13,924 nucleotides of DNA, from assembly GCA_002309655.1 (NCBI GenBank), contig DBXM01000042.1, positions 12,673-26,596 of the forward strand, given 5' to 3'. Positions 1 through 7,264 of this stretch are shown here, piece by piece. The notes beneath the pieces are model-generated. The model worked only from the letters and a program-made list of their open reading frames with translations, made no database searches and was not told the origin of the DNA. Numbering within the stretch: the first letter of the stretch is position 1; every line of letters begins with the position of its first letter. A program made the translations under genes and the position numbers. Origin of the DNA: Mageeibacillus sp. UBA1212. GTDB taxonomy: Bacteria > Bacillota > Clostridia > UBA1212.

Positions 1-181
1 CAATATCAAGTGCGTCGTCAAGTGAGGGGCGCGATGCAAAGTGCGGCGGCTAAAAGTCGCTTTCGTGCGAAACACGCAGGGTTTTTCCTGATATAAGGTG
101 CTTTCAGCAATTGCTTGGCAAGTGTGAGAAATAATTCATTTCGTATTTACAGTTAACTCAGCGTATATGCAGGAGGATCTT

Positions 182-1792
182 ATGACAAAATACATTTTCG
201 TTACAGGCGGAGTCGTTTCCGGACTCGGAAAGGGCATCACGGCAGCATCGCTCGGCAGACTATTGAAAGCCCGCGGTCTCAAGGTCGCGGCGCAGAAGCT
301 TGACCCGTACATCAACGTTGACCCGGGGACGATGAGCCCCTACCAGCACGGCGAAGTCTACGTCACGGAGGACGGCGCGGAGACTGACCTGGACCTCGGC
401 CACTACGAGCGGTTCATTGACGAGGACCTGAACAAGTACTCCAACCTCACCACCGGCAAGGTCTACTGGAACGTTCTCAACAAGGAACGGCGCGGCGAAT
501 TCCTCGGCTCGACCGTCCAGGTCATTCCCCACATCACCAACGAGATCAAGGAGTTCGTCTACAACGTTGGAAGGCACTCGGACGCGGACGTGGTCATAAC
601 CGAGATCGGTGGTACCATCGGCGACATCGAGTCCCAGCCCTTCATCGAGGCGGCGCGCCAGATCTCCCTGGAGGTCGGGCGCGAGAACAGCCTTTTCATT
701 CACGTGACGCTGGTTCCGTACCTTCACGGCTCGGAGGAGCACAAGACAAAGCCGACCCAGCACTCGGTGAAGGAGCTCCAGGGCATGGGCGTCAACCCGT
801 CAATTATCATTCTGCGCTGCGACGAACCTCTTGAGGAGAGCATTTTCGACAAGATATCCCTCTTCTGCAACGTGAAAAAAGACTGCGTGATCGAAAATAT
901 CACGCTGCCCAACCTCTATGAAGCGCCTTTGATGCTGGAGAAGTCGCACTTTTCGGCGGTTGTCTGCCGTGAGCTGGGCATTGACGCGGGTGAACCGGAC
1001 CTCGATGACTGGACCGACATGGTTAGAAGGATCAAGTCGCGGCCCTACACGGTGCATATCGGGCTCGTGGGCAAGTACGTGGCGCTTCACGACGCGTACC
1101 TGTCGGTGGCGGAGGCAATGCGGCACGCGGGCTACTTCCACAACACGCACATAAAAATCCATTGGATCGACTCCGAAAACGTGACTCCGGAGAACGCGGA
1201 AGAAGTGCTCGGGGGCCTGGACGGCATCATTGTTCCTGGCGGCTTCGGCAGCAGGGGCATCGAGGGAATGATCGTGGCGGCTCGGTACGCGCGCGAAAAC
1301 AACCTTCCGTACTTCGGGATCTGTCTCGGTATGCAGATCGAGGTGATAGAGTTCGCGAGATACGCGGCAGGAATTTTAGACGCAAACTCGGGTGAGTTCG
1401 ACGAAAACTGCAAAAACAAGGTGATCGACTTCATGCCCGGCCAGAGCGACACGGTCGACAAGGGCGGCACTTTGAGGCTCGGAGCGTACCCGTGCGAGAT
1501 CGTGAAGGGAACGACCATGGAGAGGCTGTACGGTACAAGACGCATCAGCGAGCGTCACCGCCACCGCTACGAGTTCAACAACGACTACCGCGGGATCCTT
1601 CAGGAACACGGCCTGACGCTGAGCGGTATGTCGCCGGACGGACTGCTTGTAGAGACCGTGGAGCTGACCGGCAGACCGTTTTTCGTGGGCGTCCAATTCC
1701 ATCCGGAGTTCAAGTCGCGTCCGAACAAGCCGCACCCGCTTTTCCTTGGCTTCATCGGCGCCGCATTTGATAAAATGATTGCCGGAAAGTGA
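182..1792 (+). CDS. pyrG: CTP synthase (glutamine-hydrolysing)
   Basis: Makes CTP from UTP, ATP and glutamine, the last step of de novo pyrimidine nucleotide synthesis, in the cytoplasm. The 536-aa product has the usual family length. The N-terminal amidoligase (synthetase) domain opens with the family signature YIFVTGGVVSGLGKG and its P-loop at about residues 13-20. The C-terminal class I glutamine amidotransferase domain (from about residue 290) shows the nucleophile elbow GICLGMQ with Cys381, and FHPEF with His507 and Glu509 completing the triad. I start at ATG 182 because AGGAGG at 171-176 is 5 nt upstream; an in-frame ATG at 167 would place that site inside the gene. It is the first gene of a likely pair with dapL, 24 nt downstream. 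Nothing odd in the sequence; identification is near certain. Confidence 0.98.
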   Translation: MTKYIFVTGGVVSGLGKGITAASLGRLLKARGLKVAAQKLDPYINVDPGTMSPYQHGEVYVTEDGAETDLDLGHYERFIDEDLNKYSNLTTGKVYWNVLNKERRGEFLGSTVQVIPHITNEIKEFVYNVGRHSDADVVITEIGGTIGDIESQPFIEAARQISLEVGRENSLFIHVTLVPYLHGSEEHKTKPTQHSVKELQGMGVNPSIIILRCDEPLEESIFDKISLFCNVKKDCVIENITLPNLYEAPLMLEKSHFSAVVCRELGIDAGEPDLDDWTDMVRRIKSRPYTVHIGLVGKYVALHDAYLSVAEAMRHAGYFHNTHIKIHWIDSENVTPENAEEVLGGLDGIIVPGGFGSRGIEGMIVAARYARENNLPYFGICLGMQIEVIEFARYAAGILDANSGEFDENCKNKVIDFMPGQSDTVDKGGTLRLGAYPCEIVKGTTMERLYGTRRISERHRHRYEFNNDYRGILQEHGLTLSGMSPDGLLVETVELTGRPFFVGVQFHPEFKSRPNKPHPLFLGFIGAAFDKMIAGK

Positions 1793-1816
1793 ACGCCTTT
1801 TGCAGGGGAAAATGAC

Positions 1817-3031
1817 ATGCTTAAACCGAATATGAATTACGCGGATCTCAAGGATTCGTATCTTTTCTACAATATTTCGCAAAAAATCGCATCCTATCTC
1901 GAGGCGCATCCGGGTGCCCGCCTTTTGAGGCTCGGCATCGGCGACGTGACGCTCCCTCTCTGCGAGGCGGTGATCGGTGCGCTGAAAGGCGCGGTCGACG
2001 ACCAGGCGGCGGCCGAAACCTTTCACGGCTATATGCCGGAGTGCGGGGCGCCGTTCCTGCGTGAGGCGATAGCGGAGCACTACAGGAGCCGGGGTGTAAA
2101 CATCAGTACGGACGAGGTGTTCGTGTCGAGCGGCGCCAGCGACGAGCTGGGGGACATTCTCGACCTGTTCGACCGCGGGAACACGGCGCTCGTGATCGAG
2201 CCGGCGTACCCTGCCTACGTTGACGCGAACGTCATGGCGGGAAGGAAGATCATTCACGTGCCCTCAGGTGAGGAGAACGGCTTTCTGCCCGCGCCGCCCG
2301 ACGCTTCAGCAGACGGTGAAGACGCCGTGGCCGACATTATCTACATCTGTTCGCCAAACAATCCCACGGGTGCGGTTTTCGGCCGTGAACTGCTCAAAAA
2401 ATGGGTGGATTTTGCCAACGAAAACGGTTCGGTGATCATTTTCGACGCCGCCTACGAGGCTTTTATTGAAGACGCTTCTCTGCCGCGAAGCATTTTTGAG
2501 ATCGAAGGCGCGAAGACATGCGCGATTGAGATATGTTCTCTCTCCAAGACCGCGGGCTTCACGGGCACAAGACTGGGCTACACCGTGATACCGAAGGCGC
2601 TGTCACGCTGCGGTATGAACCTGAACGCGATGTGGGTCCGAAACCGCACCACAAAAACGAACGGCGTGTCGTACATCATTCAAAAAGGCGGCGCGGCGGT
2701 GTTCACGCCCGAGGGTCGGGAACAGATCGAGGCCAACATAAACTATTATAAACAAAACGCGCGGATACTGACGGAGGCGCTCGACAAAGCCGGAGTACAC
2801 TACTTCGGCGGCAGGAACGCCCCCTATATCTGGCTCCGGTGCCCATGCGGTGCGGACAGTTGGTCATTCTTCGATTTTCTCCTAAACGAAGGACAAATCG
2901 TCGGTACGCCCGGCTCCGGCTTCGGCAGCTGCGGCGAAGGCTGGTTCAGGTTTTCGACGTTCGGCAGCCGGAACGACACCGAAGAGGCGGCGAAGAGGCT
3001 CGCGCGGCTCATTCCAAATTTCAAGCCTTGA
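1817..3031 (+). CDS. dapL: LL-diaminopimelate aminotransferase
   Basis: PLP-dependent fold-type I aminotransferase that converts tetrahydrodipicolinate plus glutamate directly to LL-diaminopimelate, the short route to lysine and peptidoglycan. The 404-aa product fits the family. Visible motifs are the N-terminal LRLGIGDVTLPL, SPNNPTG at 179-185, the D210/Y213 cofactor pair, the Schiff-base lysine K244 in SLSKTAGFTGTRLGY, and the C-terminal GFGSCGEGWFRFSTFG (368-383) typical of DapL. AGGGGAAA (about 1804-1811) serves as ribosome binding site. An earlier ATG at 1812 is in another frame. It follows pyrG by 24 nt with no terminator between them, so co-transcription is likely. Its stop codon lies inside the -35 box of the next promoter. 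Other class I aminotransferases are possible in principle, but the motif set points to DapL. Confidence 0.95.
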   Translation: MLKPNMNYADLKDSYLFYNISQKIASYLEAHPGARLLRLGIGDVTLPLCEAVIGALKGAVDDQAAAETFHGYMPECGAPFLREAIAEHYRSRGVNISTDEVFVSSGASDELGDILDLFDRGNTALVIEPAYPAYVDANVMAGRKIIHVPSGEENGFLPAPPDASADGEDAVADIIYICSPNNPTGAVFGRELLKKWVDFANENGSVIIFDAAYEAFIEDASLPRSIFEIEGAKTCAIEICSLSKTAGFTGTRLGYTVIPKALSRCGMNLNAMWVRNRTTKTNGVSYIIQKGGAAVFTPEGREQIEANINYYKQNARILTEALDKAGVHYFGGRNAPYIWLRCPCGADSWSFFDFLLNEGQIVGTPGSGFGSCGEGWFRFSTFGSRNDTEEAAKRLARLIPNFKP

Positions 3032-3056
3032 CAAAAAGATTTTCCGGAAATAAAAT
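3028..3056 (+). promoter_or_regulatory. Sigma-70-type promoter for the peroxiredoxin gene
   Basis: TTGACA at 3028-3033, a 17-nt spacer, then TAAAAT at 3051-3056. The -35 box is a perfect consensus, the -10 matches at five of six positions, and the spacing is ideal. The dapL stop codon (TGA, 3029-3031) lies within the -35 hexamer. Transcription would start around 3063, giving a leader of about 30 nt before the peroxiredoxin ATG at 3095. This would let the peroxide-defence gene be expressed apart from pyrG-dapL. Confidence 0.75.
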
Positions 3057-3094
3057 CAGCGTTGCAACAAAGCTGCGAAAGGACGGAAAAAACA

Positions 3095-3544
3095 ATGCTG
3101 AAGATCGGTACAAAGACGCCGGATTTTAAACTTAAAGACCAGAACGGCGACGAACACACATTGAAAGACTACGCGGGCAGGAAGCTGCTGGTTTTCTTCT
3201 ACTCCAAGGACAACACCTCGGGCTGCACGAAGCAGGCGGTGGCCTATTCCGGCCTGAAGGAGCGCTTCGCGGAGAAGGGCATTACGGTCGTGGGAGTCAG
3301 CAAGGACAGCGCCGCGTCGCACAAGAGGTTCGAGGAAAAGCAGGGCCTCACGGTAACGCTGCTGGCGGACCCGGAACTCGAGATGATCAAGGCCTACGAC
3401 GTCTGGAAGGAGAAGAAACTCTACGGGAACGTGTCGATGGGCGTCCTGAGGACAACCTACATGATCGACGGGAACGGCATTATCGTCTTCGCGAACGACA
3501 AGGTGAAGGCGGCGGAGGACGTGGCGAAAATGATCGAGCTGTAA
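3095..3544 (+). CDS. bcp: Bcp/PrxQ-type peroxiredoxin lacking the usual resolving cysteine
   Basis: Thiol peroxidase of the AhpC/TSA superfamily, Bcp (PrxQ) branch, which reduces hydrogen peroxide and organic hydroperoxides in the cytoplasm. The 149-aa protein fits the family. The peroxidatic cysteine is Cys44 in FFYSKDNTSGCTKQA, matching the family pattern YPKDxTPGCTxEAC except that Pro is Ser at 42. The resolving cysteine that many Bcp proteins carry five residues later is Val49 here, and no other cysteine is present, so it should act as a 1-Cys enzyme recycled by an external thiol. I start at ATG 3095 (GAAAGGA about 10 nt upstream) rather than the in-frame TTG at 3062, which would add 11 non-conserved residues and sit at the transcription start. 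A strong terminator follows the gene. Confidence 0.93.
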   Translation: MLKIGTKTPDFKLKDQNGDEHTLKDYAGRKLLVFFYSKDNTSGCTKQAVAYSGLKERFAEKGITVVGVSKDSAASHKRFEEKQGLTVTLLADPELEMIKAYDVWKEKKLYGNVSMGVLRTTYMIDGNGIIVFANDKVKAAEDVAKMIEL

Positions 3545-3591
3545 AGCTGCGGGAATGAAAGCCTTGACAAAGTCTATATTAGTGAGCAAGT

Positions 3592-3639
3592 CCGGGGCAC
3601 GGACAAAAAACAAATCCGTGCCCCGGCTGTTCTTTTTTT
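3592..3639 (+). terminator. Rho-independent terminator after bcp
   Basis: Perfect 12-bp inverted repeat: CCGGGGCACGGA (3592-3603) and TCCGTGCCCCGG (3615-3626), with an 11-nt A-rich loop, followed by a T-rich run at 3630-3639. This is a strong intrinsic terminator closing the pyrG-dapL-bcp block. Confidence 0.95.
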
Positions 3640-3652
3640 ATGCGCGTTAATG

Positions 3653-3681
3653 TTGACACCGGCGCGGTTTTAAACTACAAT
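3653..3681 (+). promoter_or_regulatory. Sigma-70-type promoter for the 874-aa surface protein
   Basis: TTGACA at 3653-3658, a 17-nt spacer, then TACAAT at 3676-3681 (five of six consensus bases). It lies just after the bcp terminator and about 65 nt before the next start codon, leaving a leader of roughly 58 nt that ends in a GGAGG site at 3731-3735. Position and quality make this a convincing start of a separate transcription unit. Confidence 0.8.
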
Positions 3682-3746
3682 TCAAGCAGACGCTGACCAA
3701 TAAACAGCCATTTCCACACTCTATTTATACGGAGGCTTCCGGAACC

Positions 3747-6371
3747 ATGAAAAAAAGCATGACTCAGACCAATAAAAGCATGACTCAGACGAAAAAAACT
3801 TCATTCCAAAGGATCTTAGGCGCCGCGGCGGCGTTCCTTGCCGCGCTGGTTTTTGCCGGGACCTTCCCGCTTAACACGGTTAACGCCGCGGACCCGACCG
3901 CCGTCTACACGCTCGATTACGACAGATACACGATGAACGAGATCGACGAGCTGACGCCGGGAGTCGACGTCGAGGTGCAGATCCACGTGAAGTATGCGGT
4001 AAAATCCGTTGCGCTTTTTCTGACGAATCCGGACGGCACCGAAGAGACGCGCGCGCAGCTGGACGTCAAGGTGTACAATTGGGACACGAATATCCTTAAG
4101 TCGCTGGCAGGCGCCGCGATCCGCGAGGGCTCATGCGAGGGCCCGGTTACCGAAGGCGAGGCGGTTTTCGATTTCGGCGTGGAGCCGCTTGAGGCGGGAG
4201 AGTACGTCGTGAGGTTTGAAATGACCGCAGGCGGACGCGCTTTGATCGAGAGAAGGAAGCCCGCGCCCCTCGGAGTCAGGTTTTATTATAAAGAAAAATG
4301 TGGTTACGGCTCGCCGGTAGGTAGCGTTGTGTTTGCCGAGGAGGTGCTTTCGCCGTTCAGGCTTGCGAGCAGCAACGTTGATCTCGTCTACCACGAGGCG
4401 CCGCCGGAGCCGACTCTCGACCCGGAAGGAGCCATCGTAAAGCTTGACGTGGACTCGACAAAGTGGGGCGCCGTCGACGGTCTGGGAAGGACGCTTCCCT
4501 CCTACAGCGAGGCGGGCGGCAAAAAGCAGAAGCTTGTCGGCATTTTCTACTGGACCTGGCACTGGGGTCAGGACTCAGGCAACAGCGCGCCGCCGCGCAA
4601 CATCAACAATATCCTTACCGAGCACCCGGAGGCCGTAAACGACTACAACCACGAGGTTTGGCAGCAGCCCTCGGGGGGCAACTTCTGGAACGAGCCGCTC
4701 TGGGGCTACTACACCGAGGAGGACGACTACGTGCTGCGGAAGCACGCGGAGCTACTCGCGGACGCGGGAATCGACTTCGTGATGTTCGACTGCACGAACG
4801 CGGACGCGGTCTGGACGGAGGCGTATCTCAACCTTCTGAAAGTGTGGTCGAAGGCGCGCGAGGACGGCGTCAACACGCCCAAGATTGGATTCATGATGCA
4901 GTTCGGCTACAGCGGCAACACGCGTTCCTCGCTCTGGCAGGTGTACACGACGATCTACCGCGACAACAGGTATCAGGACCTCTGGTTCTACCTGGACGGA
5001 AAACCGCTCGTTATGGCCTGGGACACGGGCCTTGACCCGAACCAGGGCGACGAGCTCGAGCTGAAGGAGTTCTTCACATTCCGCCACCCGTGCGCCTCGT
5101 ACTGGGAGCCGGAGCACGACGACACGTGCTGGGGCTGGCTCAGCGCGTACCCGCAGGCGCTCTACAAAAATGAAGACGGCACGGTCGAGTTCACGACCGT
5201 GGGTATCGCCCAGAACGCGAACTACGAGACGCAGTCTCTGAGCGCGATGAACAGCGGCGCTAATATGGGCAGAAGCTACGCGGGGCAGAAAAACTACTCG
5301 TACAGCTACAAATACCGCGGAAAACGCATCAAAGTCGACTCTAAAATCGAGAATTCGAAGTTCTACGGCAGGAATTTCCAGGAGCAGTGGGACTACGCGA
5401 TTTCCGTCGACCCGGAGATCGTTTTCGTGACAGGCTGGAACGAGTGGATCATGGGCCGCTACGAGGAATGGTGCGGCGTCTCGAACGCGTTCCCGGACCA
5501 GTGCGACGACGAGAATTCACGCGACATCGAACCGACAAAAGGCGATCTCAAGGACTACTATTACTATCAGCTCGTCGCGAACGTCCGCCGCTTCAAGGGC
5601 ATGTCCGAGCCTGATTACCAGCCGGAAGCCGTCTCAATGACGCTCGAAGGCGATATTACAAGCGGCTGGAACGACCCGCAAATAATCACGTACAACCACT
5701 ACGCGCACAACACGCTCGCGCGCGACTACAAGGGCTTCGGGAAGACCCACTACACCGGCGACGCGATACGCAACGATATCGTGAAGGCGAAGGTTGCGTA
5801 CGACGACAGTAACGTCTGGTTTTACGTGGAGACTCTCGACGAACTCACGCCCTGCACAGACCCGTGCTGGATGCGGCTTCTGATCGACTCCGGCGCCGCG
5901 ACCTCTTCCTCGAAGGACTGGGAGGAGTTTGAGTACATTGTCGGCCGCGAGGGAACGACAGCAGAAACGATGCGCCTCGAAAAGTCGACCGGCGGCTGGA
6001 ACTGGGAAAAGGTCGCGGACGTAAAGTACAAAGTGAGCGGAAAAGTTCTCGTGCTTGAGATTCCGCGCAAGCTGCTCGGAAAAGCCGGGAAGAGCCTGAA
6101 TTTCGGCTTCAAGTGGTGCGACAACAACATCGCAGACGGCGACATTATGACCATCTACACGGACGGCGACGCCGCGCCCGGAGGACGGTTCACGTTTGTG
6201 TTCGCCGCAAAGCCGGTGCCGAAGGAGTGGCCGTATGTGATCGCGGGCGCTTGCGTTGTCGCCACCGCGGCGGCCGCGGTCATAGCCGTTGCGGCGGTGA
6301 AAAAGCGGAAGGGGAAGGACGCCGGGAAGAATGCCCCGGAAGCAACCACTGAGAGCTTGAAAACAACTTAA
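3747..6371 (+). CDS. Secreted, membrane-anchored GH71/GH99-like protein with a CBM9/DOMON-like domain
   Basis: An 874-aa modular surface protein, probably acting on or binding polysaccharide outside the cell. In order: a signal peptide (about 1-48, hydrophobic core 24-40, likely cleavage after VNA-48); a beta-rich region (52-215); a GH71/GH99-like region (about 262-615) with VGIFYWTWHWG near 264-274, EPLWGYYTEEDDYVL and AGIDFVMFDCTN in the middle, and VTGWNEWIMGRYEEW at 561-575, where Glu566 and Glu573/574 are candidate functional acids; a beta-sandwich (about 630-822) resembling CBM9/DOMON modules (KAKVAYDDSNVWFYVE, then a late GDIMTIYTDGD); a membrane helix (828-851); and a KKRKGK stop-transfer tail. 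No sortase motif is visible. GGAGG at 3731-3735 serves ATG 3747; in-frame ATGs at 3759 and 3780 are alternatives. The domain calls come from motif resemblance. The substrate is unknown and enzymatic activity is not proven; a glycan-binding or structural role is possible. Confidence 0.8.
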   Translation: MKKSMTQTNKSMTQTKKTSFQRILGAAAAFLAALVFAGTFPLNTVNAADPTAVYTLDYDRYTMNEIDELTPGVDVEVQIHVKYAVKSVALFLTNPDGTEETRAQLDVKVYNWDTNILKSLAGAAIREGSCEGPVTEGEAVFDFGVEPLEAGEYVVRFEMTAGGRALIERRKPAPLGVRFYYKEKCGYGSPVGSVVFAEEVLSPFRLASSNVDLVYHEAPPEPTLDPEGAIVKLDVDSTKWGAVDGLGRTLPSYSEAGGKKQKLVGIFYWTWHWGQDSGNSAPPRNINNILTEHPEAVNDYNHEVWQQPSGGNFWNEPLWGYYTEEDDYVLRKHAELLADAGIDFVMFDCTNADAVWTEAYLNLLKVWSKAREDGVNTPKIGFMMQFGYSGNTRSSLWQVYTTIYRDNRYQDLWFYLDGKPLVMAWDTGLDPNQGDELELKEFFTFRHPCASYWEPEHDDTCWGWLSAYPQALYKNEDGTVEFTTVGIAQNANYETQSLSAMNSGANMGRSYAGQKNYSYSYKYRGKRIKVDSKIENSKFYGRNFQEQWDYAISVDPEIVFVTGWNEWIMGRYEEWCGVSNAFPDQCDDENSRDIEPTKGDLKDYYYYQLVANVRRFKGMSEPDYQPEAVSMTLEGDITSGWNDPQIITYNHYAHNTLARDYKGFGKTHYTGDAIRNDIVKAKVAYDDSNVWFYVETLDELTPCTDPCWMRLLIDSGAATSSSKDWEEFEYIVGREGTTAETMRLEKSTGGWNWEKVADVKYKVSGKVLVLEIPRKLLGKAGKSLNFGFKWCDNNIADGDIMTIYTDGDAAPGGRFTFVFAAKPVPKEWPYVIAGACVVATAAAAVIAVAAVKKRKGKDAGKNAPEATTESLKTT
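3753..3794 (+). repeat. Tandem 21-bp direct repeat at the start of the surface-protein gene
   Basis: Two adjacent 21-nt units (3753-3773 and 3774-3794) share an identical 17-nt core, AAAAGCATGACTCAGAC. In frame they encode KSMTQTN followed by KSMTQTK. Each unit carries an ATG, so the signal peptide n-region is extended and has three possible start codons. Confidence 0.9.
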
Positions 6372-6395
6372 AAACTCAAAACCTGCAGTAACCTG

Positions 6396-6423
6396 TTGAC
6401 ATAATTCAAAATAAAAATATACT
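6396..6423 (+). promoter_or_regulatory. Sigma-70-type promoter for the lipoprotein-like/ABC transporter unit
   Basis: TTGACA at 6396-6401, a 16-nt spacer that is mostly A/T, and TATACT at 6418-6423. It lies 25 nt after the stop of the surface-protein gene, with no terminator visible between them. The leader to ATG 6492 would be about 62 nt and contains a small hairpin, CACCG/CGGTG, at 6450-6463. Confidence 0.75.
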
Positions 6424-6481
6424 GGCGGCGTCAATAAACTGCGGCAAAACACCGTAAACGGTGCAAACGCAAAAGAACCTC

Positions 6482-6509
6482 AGGAGTGACTATGAAAAGC
6501 GGATTGTGA
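6482..6509 (+). promoter_or_regulatory. Strong ribosome binding site and five-codon ORF ahead of the 6561 gene
   Basis: AGGAG at 6482-6486 is 5 nt ahead of ATG 6492, the best translation start in this area. The reading frame is MKSGL and then TGA at 6507-6509. It is in the same frame as the downstream gene, and directly after the TGA it encodes KKQIITAVVAAAFVVVG, a textbook positively charged n-region plus hydrophobic core. A GTG at 6506-6508 overlaps the stop, but it reads the wrong frame across a run of seven A. The simplest reading is a nonsense change (for example CGA to TGA) in the original N-terminus. A leader peptide with reinitiation, or a sequence error, are alternatives. Confidence 0.6.
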
Positions 6510-6560
6510 AAAAAACAAATTATTACAGCCGTTGTCGCGGCCGCATTCGTTGTCGTCGGT

Positions 6561-7262
6561 ATGGTCATATGCATTATTCTTTCCTGCTGCGCGCTCCCTG
6601 TGAGCATTGAGGTAAGTTCAAGGCTGGCGGATGTGGAAATGACGCTGGACACGATACCGCAGTTCCGGTACAAGAGTGCCGGCAGGAACGGAGATTATGA
6701 GGTGTCGTTTACGGTCAGCGACAGAGAGAAATTTGTCAAAGGCGTGAATGCGACAGGAAACGCCGGTGAGATTTCAAACAGACTAATTGCGTCAAAAACC
6801 CAAAAGGGGAAGTACGACGATCTCAGAATATACGTCAGAAACGGGATGTATTTTTATTTTCTGATTCCCGCGGACAAAGAACAACCGATGCTTTTCTCCG
6901 AGATGTCCGGGACGCTGACCGCGGGCGGTGAAGAGTATTATTTTCCGTGCTCGTTTGTCGGGGCAGCTCTCGATTTCGAAAACGGGGATCCGATCCGCAT
7001 GAAGTGGCTCGATCTCTCGTATCCGGGCGTTCCGTTTAGAGACTTTGACAGCCTTGCGTGGTTTTACTCGGGGATGCCGCAACTCGCGGAAATCGACTAC
7101 GACGGTCAAACCGTCACTCTCGCGGCCGTGAAAGCAATTCACGAAGAGAGCGAACTCGGGAACGGCGAACGTCAGGTTGAGATTTCGGACAAGTATTGCG
7201 TTACAGTAACTTGCGATGAAGAAGGCATCGCGGTTAGGGCGGTTCGAAAAGGGGAATCTTAA
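6561..7262 (+). CDS. Unrecognised lipoprotein-like or membrane-anchored protein, possibly with a disrupted start
   Basis: I do not recognise the family. The 233-aa frame from ATG 6561 begins inside a hydrophobic segment (MVICIILSCCALPV) and has no ribosome binding site. The frame runs back to the well-placed ATG at 6492 but is broken by TGA at 6507. With that codon read through, the N-terminus would be a complete signal anchor ending in ILSC, a possible lipobox with a tandem Cys. The rest looks like a soluble, beta-rich extracytoplasmic domain with many aromatic and acidic residues (YDDLRIYVRNGMYFYFLIP, MKWLDLSYPGVPF). It ends 2 nt before the ABC ATPase start, with AAAAGGGGA near its end serving that gene, so it heads a three-gene unit and may be the extracytoplasmic partner of the transporter. 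If the TGA is real, the gene may be damaged or start weakly. Confidence 0.6.
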   Translation: MVICIILSCCALPVSIEVSSRLADVEMTLDTIPQFRYKSAGRNGDYEVSFTVSDREKFVKGVNATGNAGEISNRLIASKTQKGKYDDLRIYVRNGMYFYFLIPADKEQPMLFSEMSGTLTAGGEEYYFPCSFVGAALDFENGDPIRMKWLDLSYPGVPFRDFDSLAWFYSGMPQLAEIDYDGQTVTLAAVKAIHEESELGNGERQVEISDKYCVTVTCDEEGIAVRAVRKGES

Positions 7263-7264
7263 GA

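Noticed and set aside
1..166. Region upstream of pyrG, checked for an upstream gene end, promoter or pyrimidine-type attenuator
   Set aside because: Short open stretches reach the window edge but nothing identifies them; no -35/-10 pair with proper spacing and no terminator hairpin with a T run could be supported.
1376..2257. Minus-strand open frame opposite pyrG and dapL
   Set aside because: It spans two well-supported opposite-strand genes and has no recognisable motif or ribosome binding site.
3564..3580. TTGACA followed by TATATT after bcp, looking like a promoter
   Set aside because: The two boxes are only 5 nt apart, no -10 box lies 16-18 nt downstream, and a terminator follows at once.
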